64,000 nt of DNA from Roseibacterium elongatum DSM 19469 (GCF_000590925.1 NZ_CP004372.1:2957001-3021000), one strand, 5' to 3'; positions 17,315 through 26,958 are shown, numbered from the stretch's first letter. Numbers and translations: made by a program. The notes: a model not told the origin generated them from the letters alone.

Positions 17315-19143
17315 CCGCCGGCTTTTTCCTCCAGGGCCAGCCACTCTTCTTCCAGCGCAGAGAGTTTGCCCTGCCGCTCGGTCAAGGCTTGCGTGGCCTT
17401 GTCGGCCTTGGCCGGATCTCGGGTGTACAGCTCGGCCTCCGACAAGAGATCGGAAAGCTTGGCGATCTCGCCCTCCAGTTTCTCGATCATGGCCGGCAGT
17501 GCATCCAATCGATGTTGTTCGGTAAAGCTGAGCCCGCCCTTGCGCGGCGGTTTCGCAGGCGCAGACGGCTGGGCGGGCTTTTCGACCGGTTTGGCGGATG
17601 CGGCGGGTTTCGCCGGGGCCGCGTCCGTACCCGACGCGGCGCGCTGCGCCTGCATGTCCGACCAGCCCCCCGCATAGGCCACGGCACGCCCCTGCCCTTC
17701 CAGGGCCACGGTCAGCGTGGCCACCCGGTCGAGGAAATCACGGTCATGGCTGACCAGAAGGACGGTGCCGAGATACTCGCCGAGGATATCTTGTAGAAGA
17801 TCGAGCGTTTCGACATCGAGGTCGTTGGTCGGTTCGTCCAGCACCAGCAGGTTAGACTCGCGCGCCATGATACGGGCCAGCAAGAGACGCGCCTTTTCGC
17901 CCCCCGACAGGGATTTGACCGGCGCACGGGCCTGTGCGTCGTCAAACAGGAAATCCTTGAGATACCCCACGACATGGCGCGGCGTGCCGCGCACCAGAAC
18001 CTGATCGGACCGGCCCGAAATGCCGATGCTGGGGTCGTTCGTCAGGCTTTCCCACAAGGTCGCCTCGGGGTCGAGCGCGGCGCGGGTCTGATCGAACACC
18101 GCCATCTCGATCCCGGTGCCGAGGGTGACGCTGCCGGTATCGGGCGCAACCTCGCCAGTGAGCATCTTCAAGAGCGTCGTCTTGCCGGCCCCATTGGGGC
18201 CGACAAAGGCCACGCGGTCACCCCGCAACACGCGCAGATCGAAGGGTTTCAGGATCACCTGATCGCCGTAAGTCTTTGAAATACCCTGCGCCTCGATCAC
18301 GCGCTTGCCCGATTGCGGCCCCGCCTCGAGCGCCATGGCCGCCGTGCCCTGACGACGGATCATGTTGGCGCGCGTCTCGCGCAGGTCCTGCAAGGCACGC
18401 ACGCGGCCCATGTTGCGTTTGCGCCGGGCACTGATGCCCTCGACCGCCCATCGCGCCTCGGCCTTGATCTTGCGGTCCAGCTTGTGGCGCGCAAGGTCTT
18501 CTTCCTCCCAGATCTTGTCGCGCCACTCCTCGAACCGGTCAAAGGGGCGATCCATGCGCCGCACCACGCCGCGATCCAGCCAAAGCGTCGCGCGCGACAG
18601 GGCCTGCAGGAACGCGCGGTCGTGACTGATCAGCACAAAGCCCGCGCGGGTGCGCGACAGCTCGGCCTCGAGCCAGCCGATCGCCTCGATATCCAGGTGG
18701 TTCGTCGGCTCGTCGAGCAGCATCAGTTCCGGCGCCTCGGCCATAAGCCGGGCCAGCGCCGCACGGCGGCGTTCGCCCCCAGAGGCGCGCGCGGTCTCGG
18801 CCTCGAGCGACAGTTTCAGCCCCTCGGCGGCGGCCTCGACGCGCCAGGCCTCGGACGGGCCCAAGGTCGCCGTGGCGAAATCCCCCAGCGTGGCAAAGCC
18901 CGAGAAATCCGGATCCTGTTCCAGATAGCCGGTGGACACCCCCTCGGGCAGCACCCGCGCCCCGCGATCGGGTTCGATCAGCCCCGCCATGACCTTCATC
19001 AACGTGGATTTGCCGGACCCGTTGCGCCCGACCAGCGACAGCCTGTCGGCCTCGTGAATCACGAGGTCGAGCCCGTCGAACACGGGGTCGCCGCCAAAGG
19101 TCAGCGCGATATCGGTCAGTTGCAGCAGAGGAGCACGGGCCAT
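17311..19143 (-). CDS. uup: ABC-F ATPase, Uup type
   Basis: The 610-residue soluble protein has two ABC ATPase domains, with Walker A motifs GRNGSGKST at about 39-47 and GPNGAGKTT in the second half. The signature motifs are [14 protein letters not shown] and [14 protein letters not shown], with both LDEPTN Walker B segments and no membrane region. A charged linker between the domains and a C-terminal proline/alanine-rich spacer plus coiled coil identify the Uup subgroup over EttA. ABC-F proteins act on the ribosome, and Uup also affects transposon excision and DNA stability in E. coli. It lies 45 bp downstream of the DUF3179 gene on the same strand. Confidence 0.88.
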   Translation of the reverse strand: MARAPLLQLTDIALTFGGDPVFDGLDLVIHEADRLSLVGRNGSGKSTLMKVMAGLIEPDRGARVLPEGVSTGYLEQDPDFSGFATLGDFATATLGPSEAWRVEAAAEGLKLSLEAETARASGGERRRAALARLMAEAPELMLLDEPTNHLDIEAIGWLEAELSRTRAGFVLISHDRAFLQALSRATLWLDRGVVRRMDRPFDRFEEWRDKIWEEEDLARHKLDRKIKAEARWAVEGISARRKRNMGRVRALQDLRETRANMIRRQGTAAMALEAGPQSGKRVIEAQGISKTYGDQVILKPFDLRVLRGDRVAFVGPNGAGKTTLLKMLTGEVAPDTGSVTLGTGIEMAVFDQTRAALDPEATLWESLTNDPSIGISGRSDQVLVRGTPRHVVGYLKDFLFDDAQARAPVKSLSGGEKARLLLARIMARESNLLVLDEPTNDLDVETLDLLQDILGEYLGTVLLVSHDRDFLDRVATLTVALEGQGRAVAYAGGWSDMQAQRAASGTDAAPAKPAASAKPVEKPAQPSAPAKPPRKGGLSFTEQHRLDALPAMIEKLEGEIAKLSDLLSEAELYTRDPAKADKATQALTERQGKLSALEEEWLALEEKAGG

Positions 19144-19188
19144 GCGCGCCGAGCTATGGCCAATGCCCGGTCAGGTCAATGGGCGGCC

Positions 19189-20160
19189 TCACTCCAGCAT
19201 CCACTGTCCGTCGGGCCAGAAGGCATGGAAGGCAAAGGCGAACATCACGTCATGGACGACATCCGCCCCGGACGCGTCGCGCACGCGGATCTGTCCGATG
19301 TCGCGCCCACGGGCGATCTCGGCCGTATCGAGTGCCGAGGCCGTGCCCGCCTGCCAGGTGATCGTGACCCCCGCCTCGGTCAAGGTGCCGCTTTCGGCCA
19401 GGCGCGCCAGCGGCCAGGCCCGCTCGCCGACACGGACGACACGGGCCAGCGGTTCGATCCCGTGGGGCGGGTTTTCTCCATCGTAAAGGAAGGGCCGTGT
19501 GCTGCTGTCATATCCGACATAGGGGTTGCGGCCATAGGGGCGGCGCGCGTCGGGTTCGTCCATCACCAGCCCGTCGGGATGGCTCTGGCGAAAGCTGTCC
19601 CAGCTTTCGACCCAGGCCGGCAATGCCGTCAATTCGGCCCCCGCCAAGGTGCCGACGATCGCGCGGCCGACGGCCTGTTGCCACCAGCTTTCGGTTTCGC
19701 GATCGAACATGATCATGTCGGAAAAGCGCAGATTGCCCGAGACACCGAACCGCAGAACCCGCCCGTCGACCCGCCGGTCAAAGACCAGGGCCGTGTTGCA
19801 CAACGGGCAGAAGGTGACGGCGACGGGAATACCGGCCACCGTGTCGTTCACGATTTCATGCCATGTCAGGTAGCGCAGCGGATAAGCGCGCGCCGGCGCG
19901 TCCCCCAGCGACAAGGTCAGCACCGGCTCCGCCCCGCCCAGGCGTGTTTCCTCGCCCGCCGGGCGCATCGCCGGATCATCGAGTGCGGGAATGCCATCGC
20001 GCGGCACCCCGCCGGAGCGGATTTCGGACAGATCCACGATGGCCGTCTCGAAATCGGTCAGGGGCCAGGCCGAACGGTCGATGGCAGCGGACTGGGCGCT
20101 GGACATCCCGGCCCAGAGGCACAGCGTCAGCAAAAGCGGCACCAGGCGTCGATACGGCAT
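19189..20160 (-). CDS. DUF3179 domain-containing secreted protein
   Basis: The 323-residue protein has a signal peptide (about 1-23) and the DUF3179 hallmarks: YLTWHEIVNDTVAGIPVAVT, then FCPLCNTALVFDR with a CxxC pair, then GVSGNLRFSDMIMFDRETES and WWQQAVGRAIVG. The two cysteines and conserved acidic residues suggest a metal site or disulfide in the periplasm. Biochemical function is not known to me. It is transcribed toward the uup gene, and a terminator upstream at 20205-20230 separates it from the ppiA operon. Confidence 0.85.
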   Translation of the reverse strand: MPYRRLVPLLLTLCLWAGMSSAQSAAIDRSAWPLTDFETAIVDLSEIRSGGVPRDGIPALDDPAMRPAGEETRLGGAEPVLTLSLGDAPARAYPLRYLTWHEIVNDTVAGIPVAVTFCPLCNTALVFDRRVDGRVLRFGVSGNLRFSDMIMFDRETESWWQQAVGRAIVGTLAGAELTALPAWVESWDSFRQSHPDGLVMDEPDARRPYGRNPYVGYDSSTRPFLYDGENPPHGIEPLARVVRVGERAWPLARLAESGTLTEAGVTITWQAGTASALDTAEIARGRDIGQIRVRDASGADVVHDVMFAFAFHAFWPDGQWMLE

Positions 20161-20204
20161 GGTCAGACCTCCGGGGGAACATGACGTTCCCGAAGGCTGA
20201 CAGG

Positions 20205-20230
20205 AAAAAGGGGGCCGCGACAGGCCCCCT
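20205..20230 (-). terminator. Rho-independent terminator of the coaD–ppiB–ppiA operon
   Basis: On the minus strand a 7-bp stem (GGGGGCC / GGCCCCC, plus one A-T pair) with a six-base loop is followed by five T. It lies about 37 bp after the ppiA stop and ahead of the DUF3179 gene, matching an operon end. Confidence 0.85.
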
Positions 20231-20266
20231 CACGCGCTTGTGGTTCGGCGTCAGTGCCGACAGGCC

Positions 20267-20870
20267 TCAGCCTTCGTCGGTTGTCTCGCCGTCGGTGGCG
20301 GGGGGAACCGGATCGGCCTCGAGCACACGCAGCGCCACCATGCGGTCGGGCTCGCCGATGACGGCGCCGTTTCGGCCGCGGCCGCGCTTGATGGCATCGA
20401 CGATCTCCATGCCCTCGACCACCTGTCCGACCACGGTGTAATCCCCGTTCAGCGGCGGTGCGGGTTCGAACATGATGAAGAACTGCGAGTTTGCGCTGTT
20501 GGGGCTGGCGGCGCGGGCCATGCCCACGATGCCCCGTTCATAGGGAATATCCGAGAACTCGGCATCGAGATCGGGGTAATCCGATCCGCCGCGTCCGGCA
20601 TAGCGCATGTCCATGCCGATGCGCCCGTATTGCACATCTCCGGTCTGGGCCATGAAGCCGTCGATCACACGGTGAAACACCACATCGTCATAGGCCCCCT
20701 CGCCGGCCAGTGTCACGATCCGCTCGACATGGTTCGGGGCCACCTCCTCGAAGAGGTCGATCACGATGGTGCCCGCTGGCATCGCCTTCGACCTCGATCT
20801 CGAGGCCCGCGGCCAGCGCCGGGCCGGTTGCAATCCCGGCAAGCGCAAGAAGGAGGGCAGGCTTACGCAT
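20267..20870 (-). CDS. ppiA: periplasmic cyclophilin-type peptidyl-prolyl isomerase, one frameshift
   Basis: The gene encodes a signal peptide (MRKPALLLALAGIATGPALA) and then a cyclophilin domain with VVFHRVIDGFMAQTGD and SPNSANSQFFIMF, the active-site signatures. The frame shifts once, at the GGG run at 20772-20774. Removing one base joins EIEVEGDASG to TIVIDLFEEVAPNHVERI. The catalytic half is intact, so a sequence error is the likeliest cause. The start overlaps the end of ppiB by 8 bp. It would speed proline isomerisation in the periplasm, while its neighbour is cytoplasmic. Confidence 0.87.
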
Positions 20871-21366
20871 CGGCGGCCACCTTGACGCTGATCATCTTGT
20901 CGGGGGTCGCGGGCGGCTCTCCGCGGGTGATGGCATCGACATGCTCCATGCCTTCGATGACCCGCCCGTAAACGGTGTACTGGCCGTTCAGGAAATGGTT
21001 GTCGGCGAAGTTGATGAAGAACTGGCTGTTGGCCGAATTCGGGTTCTGCGAGCGAGCTGCCCCAAGCGTGCCGCGATCATGGGGAATGCGCGAAAACTCG
21101 GCCGGCAGATCGGGCTTGTCCGAGCCGCCGGTGCCGGCCCGGCGGATGTTTCCCCCCTCGGCCTGGCCATGCTCGACATCGCCGGTCTGGGCCATGAAGC
21201 CGTCGATCACGCGATGAAAGATGACCCCGTCATAGGCCCCCTCGCGGGCCAGTTCCTTCATCCGCTCGACATGCTTGGGCGCGATGTCGGGCAACAGCTC
21301 GATGGTGACGGTGCCGCCTTTCAGCTCCATAAAGATGGTGTTTTCGGGGTCCTTGATCTCGGCCAT
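20863..21366 (-). CDS. ppiB: cytoplasmic cyclophilin-type peptidyl-prolyl isomerase
   Basis: The 167-residue protein lacks a signal peptide and consists of one cyclophilin domain: GVIFHRVIDGFMAQTGD at about 47-63, then NPNSANSQFFINFADNHFLNG with the conserved Gln and Phe of the active site. It sits 33 bp after coaD and overlaps ppiA, giving the order coaD–ppiB–ppiA seen in Rhodobacteraceae. The pairing of cytoplasmic and exported cyclophilins in one operon suggests duplication followed by gain of a signal peptide. Confidence 0.92.
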   Translation of the reverse strand: MAEIKDPENTIFMELKGGTVTIELLPDIAPKHVERMKELAREGAYDGVIFHRVIDGFMAQTGDVEHGQAEGGNIRRAGTGGSDKPDLPAEFSRIPHDRGTLGAARSQNPNSANSQFFINFADNHFLNGQYTVYGRVIEGMEHVDAITRGEPPATPDKMISVKVAADA

Positions 21367-21399
21367 GTGTAACGCTCTTTCCTTTGGCTGGCCCGGCGC

Positions 21400-21897
21400 T
21401 CAGGGCTGGGCGAATTTCCGTTTCAGCGCGGTTTCGACATCGGCGGGGACGAAATGGCTGACGTCGCCGCCCAGACGCGCGATCTCCTTGACCAGTTTCG
21501 AGGCGATGGGCTGCCTGTCGGCCTCGGCCATCAGGAAAACGGTCACGATCTCGGCGTCCAGAAACCGGTTCATGCCCACCATCTGGAACTCGTATTCGAA
21601 ATCGGCAACCGCGCGCAAACCGCGCACGATGATTTCGGCGCCGACATCGCGCGCGCAATCGACCAGCAGGTTCTCGAAGGGATGGGCGACGATCTCGGTT
21701 CCGGTCTTGTCGGACAGTTTGGCGCATTCCGCCTCGACCATGGCGACCCGTTCATCGAGGTCGAACAGCGGCCCCTTGTCGCGGTTGATGGCGATCCCGA
21801 TCACCAGCTTGTCCACCAGCTTGCAGGCGCGCTTGATGATATCGACATGACCCAGCGTGATGGGGTCGAATGTCCCCGGATAAAGACCTGTGCGCAT
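21400..21897 (-). CDS. coaD: phosphopantetheine adenylyltransferase
   Basis: CoaD joins ATP and 4-phosphopantetheine to give dephospho-CoA, the fourth step of CoA synthesis. The 165-residue protein has YPGTFDPITLGHVDII near the N-terminus, containing the nucleotidyltransferase T/HxGH site. EIIVRGLRAVADFEYEFQM is the substrate-binding segment. Length and motifs match the bacterial family throughout. It is the first gene of the coaD–ppiB–ppiA operon; its promoter should lie in 21898-22028. Confidence 0.95.
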   Translation of the reverse strand: MRTGLYPGTFDPITLGHVDIIKRACKLVDKLVIGIAINRDKGPLFDLDERVAMVEAECAKLSDKTGTEIVAHPFENLLVDCARDVGAEIIVRGLRAVADFEYEFQMVGMNRFLDAEIVTVFLMAEADRQPIASKLVKEIARLGGDVSHFVPADVETALKRKFAQP

Positions 21898-22028
21898 CGG
21901 CTGCCGTTCCCGTCTCGTCTCTTTGCGGCTGACGCAACATTATTGCGCCGGGGGATGCAACCCGAAAAGCCCACCCGTCACGGCGCGGGCCAAGGCCCGT
22001 CATGGCAGCGGGCCGTCGATACCGGGCC

Positions 22029-22052
22029 GCAGAATTTTCCGGAAAATTCTGC
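22029..22052. terminator. 24-bp perfect palindrome after the CBS gene
   Basis: GCAGAATTTTCC and its exact reverse complement meet with no spacer, giving a 12-bp stem that can form from either strand. Runs of four T and four A lie inside the arms. It sits 6 bp after the stop of the CBS protein gene. Similar palindromes with TTTTC/GAAAA arms occur after trpE, so this looks like a recurring transcript-end element in this genome. Confidence 0.6.
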
Positions 22053-22057
22053 CCCGC

Positions 22058-22492
22058 TCAGAACCCCTTGATCATGCCTTCCAGCGCGGATTTTTCCATT
22101 TCCAGCGTCTGCAACTGGGCCTTGACCACATCCCCGATCGAGATCAGCCCGACCATTTCCCCCGCTTCGATCACCGGCATGTGGCGAAACCGACCCTGCG
22201 TCATGCGCGCCAGCACCGCGTCCGAGGTGTCGGCCAGGGCACAATCCACGATCTCGGTGGTCATCATGCTGTCCACGGTGTCGGCCATGCAGGCCACCCC
22301 CTTCTGGCTGACCTCGCGCACGATATCGCGCTCGGACACGATGCCGGCGACGGATTTGCCATCGGGCGAGACCACGATGGCCCCGATCCGGCGACTGGCC
22401 AGCATCTTGGCTGCGGCCTCGACCGTCGTCCCCGGCGGCAGCGTGACGACACCGTCATCCGATTTCGCCTTGAGTATCTGTTGCACGATCAT
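22058..22492 (-). CDS. CBS-domain-pair protein
   Basis: The 144-residue protein consists of two tandem CBS domains: TLPPGTTVEAAAKMLASRRIGAIVV… GIVSERDIV in the first, and CALADTSDAVLARMTQGRFRHMPVIEAGEMVGLISIGDV in the second. Stand-alone CBS pairs bind adenine nucleotides and report energy state. The protein has no effector domain, so it presumably acts on a partner. Such genes are common in Rhodobacteraceae. It is followed by a palindrome and lies downstream of the LysR gene on the same strand. Confidence 0.88.
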   Translation of the reverse strand: MIVQQILKAKSDDGVVTLPPGTTVEAAAKMLASRRIGAIVVSPDGKSVAGIVSERDIVREVSQKGVACMADTVDSMMTTEIVDCALADTSDAVLARMTQGRFRHMPVIEAGEMVGLISIGDVVKAQLQTLEMEKSALEGMIKGF

Positions 22493-22569
22493 GCGCGTCT
22501 CCTCCCGGTACGGTTCCTGTTTTCTCCCTCAGGTTGAGCGTGTCCCGGTGCGCGACAAACTGTCAAGGA

Positions 22570-23485
22570 TTAACGCTGTGTGGCCGGCGTTTGCAGGGCA
22601 TTCCCCTCAAGCCGCGCGATCTCCGCCCGTAGCCCATCGCGGAGCAATGTGCCGATCCGATCAAGGCGCGCATCGCGCGGTCCGGCATGGCTGACCATCC
22701 AGAAGGTCCGCGACAGGGCCACCTGATCGGGCAGGACGCGCTGCAACTCGGGCGCGAAGGGCAAGGCGAAGTCATGGACCACCGCCAAACCGGCCCCGGC
22801 CCGGGCCAGTTGCAACTGCACCGAAATCGAGTTCGACGCGACGGGCACATGCTCGACCCCCAGTGCAGACAGGTAATCGAGCTCGGCATCGAAGATCATG
22901 TCGGGAATATAGCCGATCATGCGCGCGCCCCTCAGATCGGCCAGCGATTGCGGCGCGCCCTGCGCCGAGAGCCACGCGGCCGAGGCCGCCAGCGACAGGC
23001 GATAGGGCGACAGCGCCTCGGCCCGCAGGCGGTCGGTCTTGGGCCGCGACACGGCAATGGCCAGATCGGCCTCGCGCCGGGACAGGTTGACCACCCGCGG
23101 CAAGGCAAGGATCTGGATGTCGAGCGCGGGATGGGCGGCGGCGATGGCCGCACAAACCTGCGGCAGCAGATAGGTCGCGCAGCCATCGGGCGCCCCGATG
23201 CGGATGGTGCCCGACAGGCCCGCGCCGGCACTCCCCCGCCGCCCCGGTTCCGGCCCGCAGGGCGGCCTCGGCCACCTCGGCATGGTGCATCAACTCCTGC
23301 CCCGCCTCGGTCAGGGCATAGCCCTGGGGCGATTTCACGAACAGCGTCGTGGCCAGCCCCTGCTCCAGCCGGGCGATGCGCCGGCCCACCGTGGCGGGAT
23401 CCATCCGCAGATCGCGCCCCGCGCCTGTCAGGCTTTCGGCGCGGGCCGTCGCCAGGAATACGCGCATGTCATCCCAGTTCCGCAT
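22570..23485 (-). CDS. LysR family transcriptional regulator, one frameshift
   Basis: The N-terminal winged helix reads MRNWDDMRVFLATARAESL, then LTGAGRDLRMDPATVGRRIARLE, a normal LysR helix-turn-helix. The effector domain (GTIRIGAPDGCATYLLPQV onward) is in another frame. The shift lies in a run of five C at 23233-23237; deleting one base gives a continuous protein of about 304 residues. It is divergent from mmsA, and a TTGCA-N4-TGCAA palindrome lies between them. A role as activator or repressor of mmsA and of its own gene is inferred from position. Confidence 0.85.
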
Positions 23486-23495
23486 CGCCCCACCC

Positions 23496-23509
23496 TTGCA
23501 TTTTTGCAA
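23496..23509. promoter_or_regulatory. candidate LysR operator between the regulator and mmsA
   Basis: TTGCA-TTTT-TGCAA is a perfect 5-bp inverted repeat and contains the T-N11-A pattern typical of LysR sites. It lies 11 bp upstream of the regulator ATG and about 100 bp upstream of mmsA. A further half-copy TTGCAA is at 23546-23551, closer to mmsA. Confidence 0.5.
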
Positions 23510-23605
23510 AATGACTTTGGCAACCTTTCTGTTTTGCCCGCGTCTTTGCAAGACTAGAGTGCCGCCCAGAAAGAGAGATTGCACCACACCCCAAGGGAGG
23601 ACGAG

Positions 23606-25105
23606 ATGGAACAGATCGGACATTGGATCAACGGCGCGCATGTGGCCGGGACCTCGGGCCGCACCGCCGACGTGATGAACCCGGCCACCGGCGAGGTTCA
23701 GGCACAGGTCGCCTTGGCCAGCCAGGACGAGATGGACGCCGCCATCGCCGCCGCCGCCGAGGCGCAGGTCGCCTGGGGCGCCACCAACCCGCAGCGCCGC
23801 GCACGGGTCATGATGAAGCTGGTCGACCTGCTCAACCGCGACATGGACAAGCTGGCCGAGGCGATCAGCCGCGAGCATGGCAAGACCTTTCCCGACGCCA
23901 AGGGCGATGTGCAGCGCGGACTCGAGGTGATCGAGTTCTGCATCGGCGCGCCGCATCTGCTGAAGGGCGAGTTCACCGACAGCGCCGGCCCCGGCATCGA
24001 CATGTATTCCATGCGCCAGCCGCTGGGGGTGGTGGCAGGCATCACGCCGTTCAACTTCCCCGCCATGATTCCGCTGTGGAAGCTCGGGCCCGCACTGGCG
24101 GCCGGCAACGCGATGATCATGAAACCGTCCGAGCGCGACCCCTCCTGCCCGATGATGATCGCAGGGCTTCTTAAAGAGGCCGGTCTGCCGGACGGTGTGT
24201 TCCAAGTCATCAACGGCGACAAGGCCGCGGTGGACGCCATCCTTGACAGCGAGACGATCCAAGCCGTCGGCTTCGTCGGCTCGACGCCGATCGCGCAATA
24301 CATCTACAGCCGCGCGGCGGAGACCGGCAAACGCGCGCAGTGCTTTGGCGGCGCCAAGAACCACATGATCATCATGCCCGATGCCGATCTGGATCAGGCG
24401 GCGGACGCGCTGGTGGGCGCAGGCTATGGCGCGGCGGGCGAACGCTGCATGGCGATCTCGGTCGCCGTTCCGGTGGGCGAGGAAACCGCCGACCGCCTGA
24501 TCGAGAAGCTGGTGCCGCGCATCGAGGCGCTGAAGGTCGGCCCCTACACGGCCGGCGACGATGTCGATTTCGGCCCGGTCGTGACCGCGGCGGCCAAGGA
24601 AAACATCCTGCGGCTGGTCAATTCCGGCGTCGAGCAGGGCGCGGAGCTGGTCGTCGATGGGCGCGATTTCAGCCTGCAGGGCTACGAGGACGGGTTTTTC
24701 GTCGGCGCGCATCTGTTCGACAAGGTCACGCCGGACATGGACATCTACAAGACCGAGATCTTCGGCCCGGTCCTGTCCACCGTCCGCGCGGCCAGCTACG
24801 AAGAGGCCATCGGCCTTGCCATGAGCCACGAATACGGCAACGGCACCGCGATCTTCACGCGCGACGGCGATGCGGCCCGCGACTTTGCCAACCGCATCAA
24901 TATCGGGATGGTGGGCATCAACGTGCCGATCCCCGTGCCGCTGGCCTATCACACCTTTGGCGGGTGGAAGAAATCGGGCTTCGGCGATCTGAACCAGCAC
25001 GGGCCCGACGCGTTCCGCTTCTACACGCGCACCAAGACGATCACGTCGCGCTGGCCCTCAGGCATCAAGGAAGGCGCGGCGTTCAACTTCAAGGCGATGG
25101 ACTGA
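23606..25105 (+). CDS. mmsA: CoA-acylating methylmalonate-semialdehyde dehydrogenase
   Basis: MmsA oxidises methylmalonate semialdehyde to propionyl-CoA with NAD+ and CoA, ending valine (and myo-inositol or thymine) breakdown. The 499-residue protein has the family motif GGAKNHMIIMPDAD at 248-261, the catalytic cysteine C281 in GAAGERCMAIS, and GITPFNFPAMIPLW at 145-158 near the cofactor. The ATG at 23606 has AAGGGAGG upstream. It is divergent from the LysR gene and followed by a strong terminator, so it is transcribed alone, apart from the acyl-CoA dehydrogenase operon 1.8 kb downstream that feeds it. Confidence 0.95.
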   Translation: MEQIGHWINGAHVAGTSGRTADVMNPATGEVQAQVALASQDEMDAAIAAAAEAQVAWGATNPQRRARVMMKLVDLLNRDMDKLAEAISREHGKTFPDAKGDVQRGLEVIEFCIGAPHLLKGEFTDSAGPGIDMYSMRQPLGVVAGITPFNFPAMIPLWKLGPALAAGNAMIMKPSERDPSCPMMIAGLLKEAGLPDGVFQVINGDKAAVDAILDSETIQAVGFVGSTPIAQYIYSRAAETGKRAQCFGGAKNHMIIMPDADLDQAADALVGAGYGAAGERCMAISVAVPVGEETADRLIEKLVPRIEALKVGPYTAGDDVDFGPVVTAAAKENILRLVNSGVEQGAELVVDGRDFSLQGYEDGFFVGAHLFDKVTPDMDIYKTEIFGPVLSTVRAASYEEAIGLAMSHEYGNGTAIFTRDGDAARDFANRINIGMVGINVPIPVPLAYHTFGGWKKSGFGDLNQHGPDAFRFYTRTKTITSRWPSGIKEGAAFNFKAMD

Positions 25106-25134
25106 CCACCAGATCCGTCTGAAAGCGGCGTCAC

Positions 25135-25168
25135 AAACGCCCCACGATCCATTCGTGGGGCGTTTTTT
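25135..25168 (+). terminator. Rho-independent terminator of mmsA
   Basis: ACGCCCCACGA and TCGTGGGGCGT pair around a 5-base loop (TCCAT) in an 11-bp stem that extends with A-T pairs. Six T follow the GC-rich part. It begins 30 bp after the mmsA stop. Confidence 0.92.
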
Positions 25169-25231
25169 CTGGAAACTCAGGCCCCTAGCCCCTAAACGGT
25201 TGTCATCGTCAAAATCTGTTCCAACCGAAAA

Positions 25232-25651
25232 ATGTCCGTACGCGTTCGTATTCTACCCGACAAGAACCTGGTTCACGTGCGCTACTCGGGCGTCGTGGGC
25301 ATTGGCGAAAGCTTCGAGTCTTTCCGCAGCTACGCCGCCCATCCGCTCGCCCGCCCCGGGCAAAGGTTTCTGATCGATCTCTCCCAAGCCACCGGGATCG
25401 AAGAGGACATACCGGGCCTGATGGCCTTTCAGGCTGAAATGGCCTGCACGTTCATGGCCGGCATCGCACCCTCCTTCATTCTTTATTTTGCGCCCACGCC
25501 AGCCACCTACGCGATTGCCCGCATGGCACAGCGCAGTTGGGATGGGATGGAAAAACCCGCTGTCGTCATCCAGCAGGACGAAGCGCAGGCCTTTTCTCTT
25601 CTTGGCTTGCCGGAGGTGCGCCTGTCCGACCTGGTGGGCACGCTTGCCTGA
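25232..25651 (+). CDS. hypothetical protein, possibly STAS-like
   Basis: I do not recognise this 139-residue soluble protein. It has no signal peptide or membrane segment. The pattern of alternating strands and helices, with LVHVRYSGVVGIGESFESFRS near the start and RFLIDLSQATGIEEDI in the first half, recalls SpoIIAA/STAS-fold proteins, but this is only an impression. It has no clear ribosome binding site before the ATG at 25232 (upstream sequence is CCAACCGAAAA). It stands alone between the mmsA terminator and ybdK. Confidence 0.6.
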   Translation: MSVRVRILPDKNLVHVRYSGVVGIGESFESFRSYAAHPLARPGQRFLIDLSQATGIEEDIPGLMAFQAEMACTFMAGIAPSFILYFAPTPATYAIARMAQRSWDGMEKPAVVIQQDEAQAFSLLGLPEVRLSDLVGTLA

Positions 25652-25734
25652 CCACGGGCCGCGCAAAGTTTTTTGCTTGGCATCCCGTGCGTCAGCCTGT
25701 TTCCTGACCCCTGCATCGTGACGGGGAGACGGGG

Positions 25735-26871
25735 GTGGCCGCGATGGCCGAAGACGCCTACACACTGGGCATAGAGGAGGAATACCTTCTCGTCGACAAG
25801 GAGACGGGCAACCTCGCCGAGGCGCCCGAAGCCTTGATGGAGACCTGCTCCAGCAAGCTGGAGGGGCAGGTCAGCCCGGAATTCCTGCAATGCCAGATCG
25901 AGATCGGCACGACCGTCTGCGCCGATATCGACGCTGCGCGGTCCGACCTGAAACACCTGCGCAGCACGGTCGCCGCCTGCGCCGCCGAGTTCGGCCTTGC
26001 GCCCATCGCCGTGTCCTGCCACCCCTTCGCCGACTGGAAGGTGCAGCACCACACCGACAAGGATCGCTACAACCAGTTGGCGCAGGATCTGGGCGGGGTC
26101 GTGCGGCGCATGCTGATCTGCGGGATGCATGTGCATGTGGGCATTCCCGATGACGAGATGCGCCTCGATCTGATGCGGCAGCTGACCTATTTCCTGCCGC
26201 ATCTTCTGGCGCTTTCGGCCTCGTCGCCCTATTGGCAGGGGGTGGATACGGGGCTTGCCTCCTACCGGCTGACGGTGTTCGACAACCTGCCGCGCACGGG
26301 CCTGCCGCCGGTCTTTCATTCCTGGGCCGAGTATGAACGCGCCACCGGCACGCTGATCGAACTTGGCCTGATCGAGGACACGACCAAGATCTGGTGGGAT
26401 CTGCGCCCCTCGCACCGCTTCCCGACGCTGGAAACCCGCATCTGCGATGTGGGGCCGCGCCTGGAACACACGCTGGCGCTCGCCGCGCTGATCCAGTGCC
26501 TGACGCGGATGCTGGTGCGGCTGCGCCAGCAGAACCTGCGTTGGCGGGTCTATGATCGCTTTCTGGTCAATGAAAACCGCTGGCGCGCGCAGCGTTACGG
26601 CGTGACCGAGGGGCTGATCGATTTCGGGCGCGGCACGATCACGCCCGTGGGCGCGTTGATCGACGAGTTGATCGAGATCCTGACCGAGGATGCCGAGGCG
26701 CTTGGCTGCCTGCCCGACCTTTTGCGCCTGCGCGAGATCATCGAAGGTGGCACCTCGTCCGAGCGGCAGAGGGGCGTCTATGCCGGTGCCCGCACCGCCG
26801 GAAAGGATCATGACGCGGCCATGCGCGACGTGGTCGGCCACCTGATCGAGGAATTCCACGCCGATTTGTGA
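25735..26871 (+). CDS. YbdK-type carboxylate-amine ligase (glutamate-cysteine ligase GCS2 family)
   Basis: The 378-residue protein belongs to the GCS2 family of ATP-dependent carboxylate-amine ligases, of which E. coli YbdK has weak glutamate-cysteine ligase activity. Visible motifs are [12 protein letters not shown] at the N-terminus (catalytic acidic residues), [18 protein letters not shown] in the middle, and [20 protein letters not shown]. The physiological substrate is uncertain. I prefer the GTG at 25735 because GGGGAG lies 6 bp upstream; the ATG three codons later is possible. A palindromic operator separates it from the next operon. Confidence 0.88.
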   Translation: MAAMAEDAYTLGIEEEYLLVDKETGNLAEAPEALMETCSSKLEGQVSPEFLQCQIEIGTTVCADIDAARSDLKHLRSTVAACAAEFGLAPIAVSCHPFADWKVQHHTDKDRYNQLAQDLGGVVRRMLICGMHVHVGIPDDEMRLDLMRQLTYFLPHLLALSASSPYWQGVDTGLASYRLTVFDNLPRTGLPPVFHSWAEYERATGTLIELGLIEDTTKIWWDLRPSHRFPTLETRICDVGPRLEHTLALAALIQCLTRMLVRLRQQNLRWRVYDRFLVNENRWRAQRYGVTEGLIDFGRGTITPVGALIDELIEILTEDAEALGCLPDLLRLREIIEGGTSSERQRGVYAGARTAGKDHDAAMRDVVGHLIEEFHADL

Positions 26872-26906
26872 CGCGGGCGGGCCTTGCAATACTGCTGCAA
26901 CAGTCG

Positions 26907-26930
26907 GTAATTAAACGAGCGTTCAATTAC
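26907..26930. promoter_or_regulatory. 24-bp palindromic operator before the acyl-CoA dehydrogenase operon
   Basis: The site has the form GTAATT-n-AACG-nn-CGTT-n-AATTAC, symmetrical in 20 of 24 positions. AACG-N2-CGTT cores are typical of TetR-family operators in fatty acid and branched-chain acid catabolism. It ends 28 bp before the ATG of the acyl-CoA dehydrogenase, where bound repressor would block transcription or its start. No TetR gene is in the window. Confidence 0.55.
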
Positions 26931-26958
26931 ACGCATGGACGGCAAGGGAGGGTCTGCC

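Noticed and set aside
22772..25000. 742-codon minus-strand frame covering mmsA
   Set aside because: Only its last part, the LysR N-terminal domain, is real. The rest is antisense to mmsA and reads as low-information Arg/His/Asp-rich sequence.
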